Assembly: GCA_015520525.1 (NCBI GenBank) | Contig: WAPY01000105.1 | Coordinates: 1-6,838, forward strand | Length of the DNA: 6,838 nucleotides | DNA from: Candidatus Woesearchaeota archaeon | GTDB lineage: Archaea > Nanobdellota > Nanobdellia > Woesearchaeales > WAPY01 | Direction of reading: 5' to 3' | Part shown: in pieces, positions 5,928 to 6,838 of the stretch | How positions within the stretch are numbered: the stretch's first letter is position 1 | Layout of the letters: each line of letters starts with the position of its first letter | The notes under the pieces: generated by a model | Told to the model about the DNA's origin: nothing | Databases searched by the model: none | Seen by the model: the letters and a program-made list of their open reading frames with translations, nothing else | Position numbers and translations under genes: made by a program

Positions 5928-6838
5928 CGAGACAGATTATGAATAAGTTCAAGCAGGGTTGAATTGCTCCAGAGCTGAACCGGACAACCAGATGAGGTTC
6001 TAACAGCATTGGACGAATTCTCAGAAGAAGAACCAACAGCACCTGAAAACAAGAGGTCATCAACACTAGCGTCAACAATTTTATTAATATAAGAATCATA
6101 TTTATCTCGATTAACTTTCGCCATGGAAAGAGCAGCTATGTTGTTGATGAAAAACCAGGAGTTTCCATTGTGATAGCTTTTAGAATCTTCACCGGAATCA
6201 AAACGAACAGCAAGATCGTTTTGAACAGTTGATAAGCCTCCCCAAGGAAGCCATAAGAACTTTAAGGCGTTGTCAAAGGTTTTTTCCCACAATTCCTTAG
6301 ATAAAAGCTCTGGACAATAATAATAAGCTAAGAAAATATTAGGCCTAACTGTCAAGTCTGGAGAATAATCCAAGGCAAGCCTATCTAAAAGCACACCCTT
6401 AAAAAGTCTCATCCTAACAGATGAAAGAAGAAGGTTCAGATAATCCTCATATTTTTTATCCTTCGAGATTCTGAAGGCGAAAGACAAAGCGTCGGCCATA
6501 AGAGCCTGAATCTCAACACAATAACCTTCCCTGCTTAAAGAGTCCATCCAAGTTTCGTGAGGTCCTGAGACAAAAAGGTTGACAGATGTGTCAAACTTAG
6601 ATGAGATTATTGAATCAAGAATAGGAAGAAATTTCCCTTTTATGAATTCAATATTTTCTTGAGAAAGAAAGCCTTTGTTCAGCAACTCTTGAAAACGAAG
6701 AGCCAGCAAGCCAAAAGAATCCGAACTTAAGAGTTTAAACCTCCTATTAGTTGACAAACCATTGTTGTAAAAGTAAGACAAAACAGAGAACAGGATGGAC
6801 TTAACAAAATCAAGACGGCTTTCTGAACTAATAAAATA
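5924..6838 (-). CDS. Amylo-alpha-1,6-glucosidase (glycogen debranching enzyme), C-terminal part
   Basis: This gene encodes the C-terminal glucosidase domain of a glycogen-debranching enzyme, which hydrolyses the alpha-1,6-linked glucose left at branch points. The reading frame is open to the right edge, giving 304 residues; the 5' end lies outside the window, and a TTG at 6779-6781 is internal rather than the start. The (alpha/alpha)6 glucosidase signatures run in order: HETWMD with the probable acid Asp (codon 6542-6544), then EGYCVEIQALMADAL, TVRPNIFLAY, LPWGGLSTV, SYHNGNSWFF, and GSSSEN with the probable base Glu (codon 6020-6022). GCPVQLWSNSTLLELI lies just before the stop. These match the debranching-enzyme pattern of WMD, VE-x-x-AL, RPN, GL-x-T, YH-x-G-x-W and Q-x-W-S. 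It is a cytoplasmic enzyme of storage-polysaccharide breakdown. The catalytic roles are assigned by analogy with eukaryotic debranching enzymes. It converges on the subtilase gene, overlapping it by four bases. Confidence 0.88.
   Translation of the reverse strand, partial: YFISSESRLDFVKSILFSVLSYFYNNGLSTNRRFKLLSSDSFGLLALRFQELLNKGFLSQENIEFIKGKFLPILDSIISSKFDTSVNLFVSGPHETWMDSLSREGYCVEIQALMADALSFAFRISKDKKYEDYLNLLLSSVRMRLFKGVLLDRLALDYSPDLTVRPNIFLAYYYCPELLSKELWEKTFDNALKFLWLPWGGLSTVQNDLAVRFDSGEDSKSYHNGNSWFFINNIAALSMAKVNRDKYDSYINKIVDASVDDLLFSGAVGSSSENSSNAVRTSSGCPVQLWSNSTLLELIHNLSR

Noticed and set aside
1..6838. CRISPR array, tRNA, rRNA, insertion sequence or riboswitch
   Set aside because: Reading both strands I saw no spaced direct repeats, no cloverleaf with a T-loop GTTCRA-type core, no transposase motifs and no conserved aptamer-like region; intergenic space is under 135 bases everywhere except the broken-gene tract.

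Overview
The window looks like part of an archaeal chromosome. The evidence is a HerA-family DUF87 ATPase, an archaeal-type Mre11 nuclease, and A/T-rich boxes about 22-32 bases upstream of the first gene in each transcription unit (TATA-box spacing for leaderless mRNAs). Arginine is mostly AGA/AGG. The packed layout, the moderate-to-low GC content and the protein sequences would fit a small-genome DPANN-type archaeon (Woesearchaeota/Pacearchaeota-like), but that assignment is inference and no rRNA or tRNA is present to test it.

Layout from left to right. Positions 1-478 are an AT-rich tract (about 23% GC by hand count) holding a broken minus-strand gene that runs off the left edge. It has one clear frameshift and no conventional start. 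Positions 489-1262 (minus) encode a ZIP metal transporter. A 122-base divergent promoter region follows, then a plus-strand pair: an unrecognised 125-residue protein (1385-1762) and a HerA-like ATPase (1775-3319). Nine bases after the HerA stop lies the end of a convergent Mre11/SbcD-type nuclease gene (3329-4585, minus). A 130-base divergent promoter region leads to a subtilisin-like serine protease with no visible signal peptide (4716-5927, plus). Its stop codon overlaps that of a convergent gene for the C-terminal part of an amylo-alpha-1,6-glucosidase (5924 to the right edge, minus, 5' truncated).

Functionally, the centre of the window is a DNA-end-processing neighbourhood. HerA and Mre11 normally act with NurA and Rad50, yet neither partner gene is here. 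HerA is instead paired with the small unknown protein, and Mre11 is on the opposite strand under its own promoter. The transporter, protease and debranching enzyme look like separate housekeeping genes.

I found no CRISPR array, insertion sequence or complete mobile element, and no strong case for a new multi-gene system. The points most worth a second look are the sharp compositional break near position 485-490 that coincides with the broken gene, the HerA/small-protein pair, substitutions at normally conserved positions in Mre11 and HerA, and the apparently cytoplasmic subtilase.
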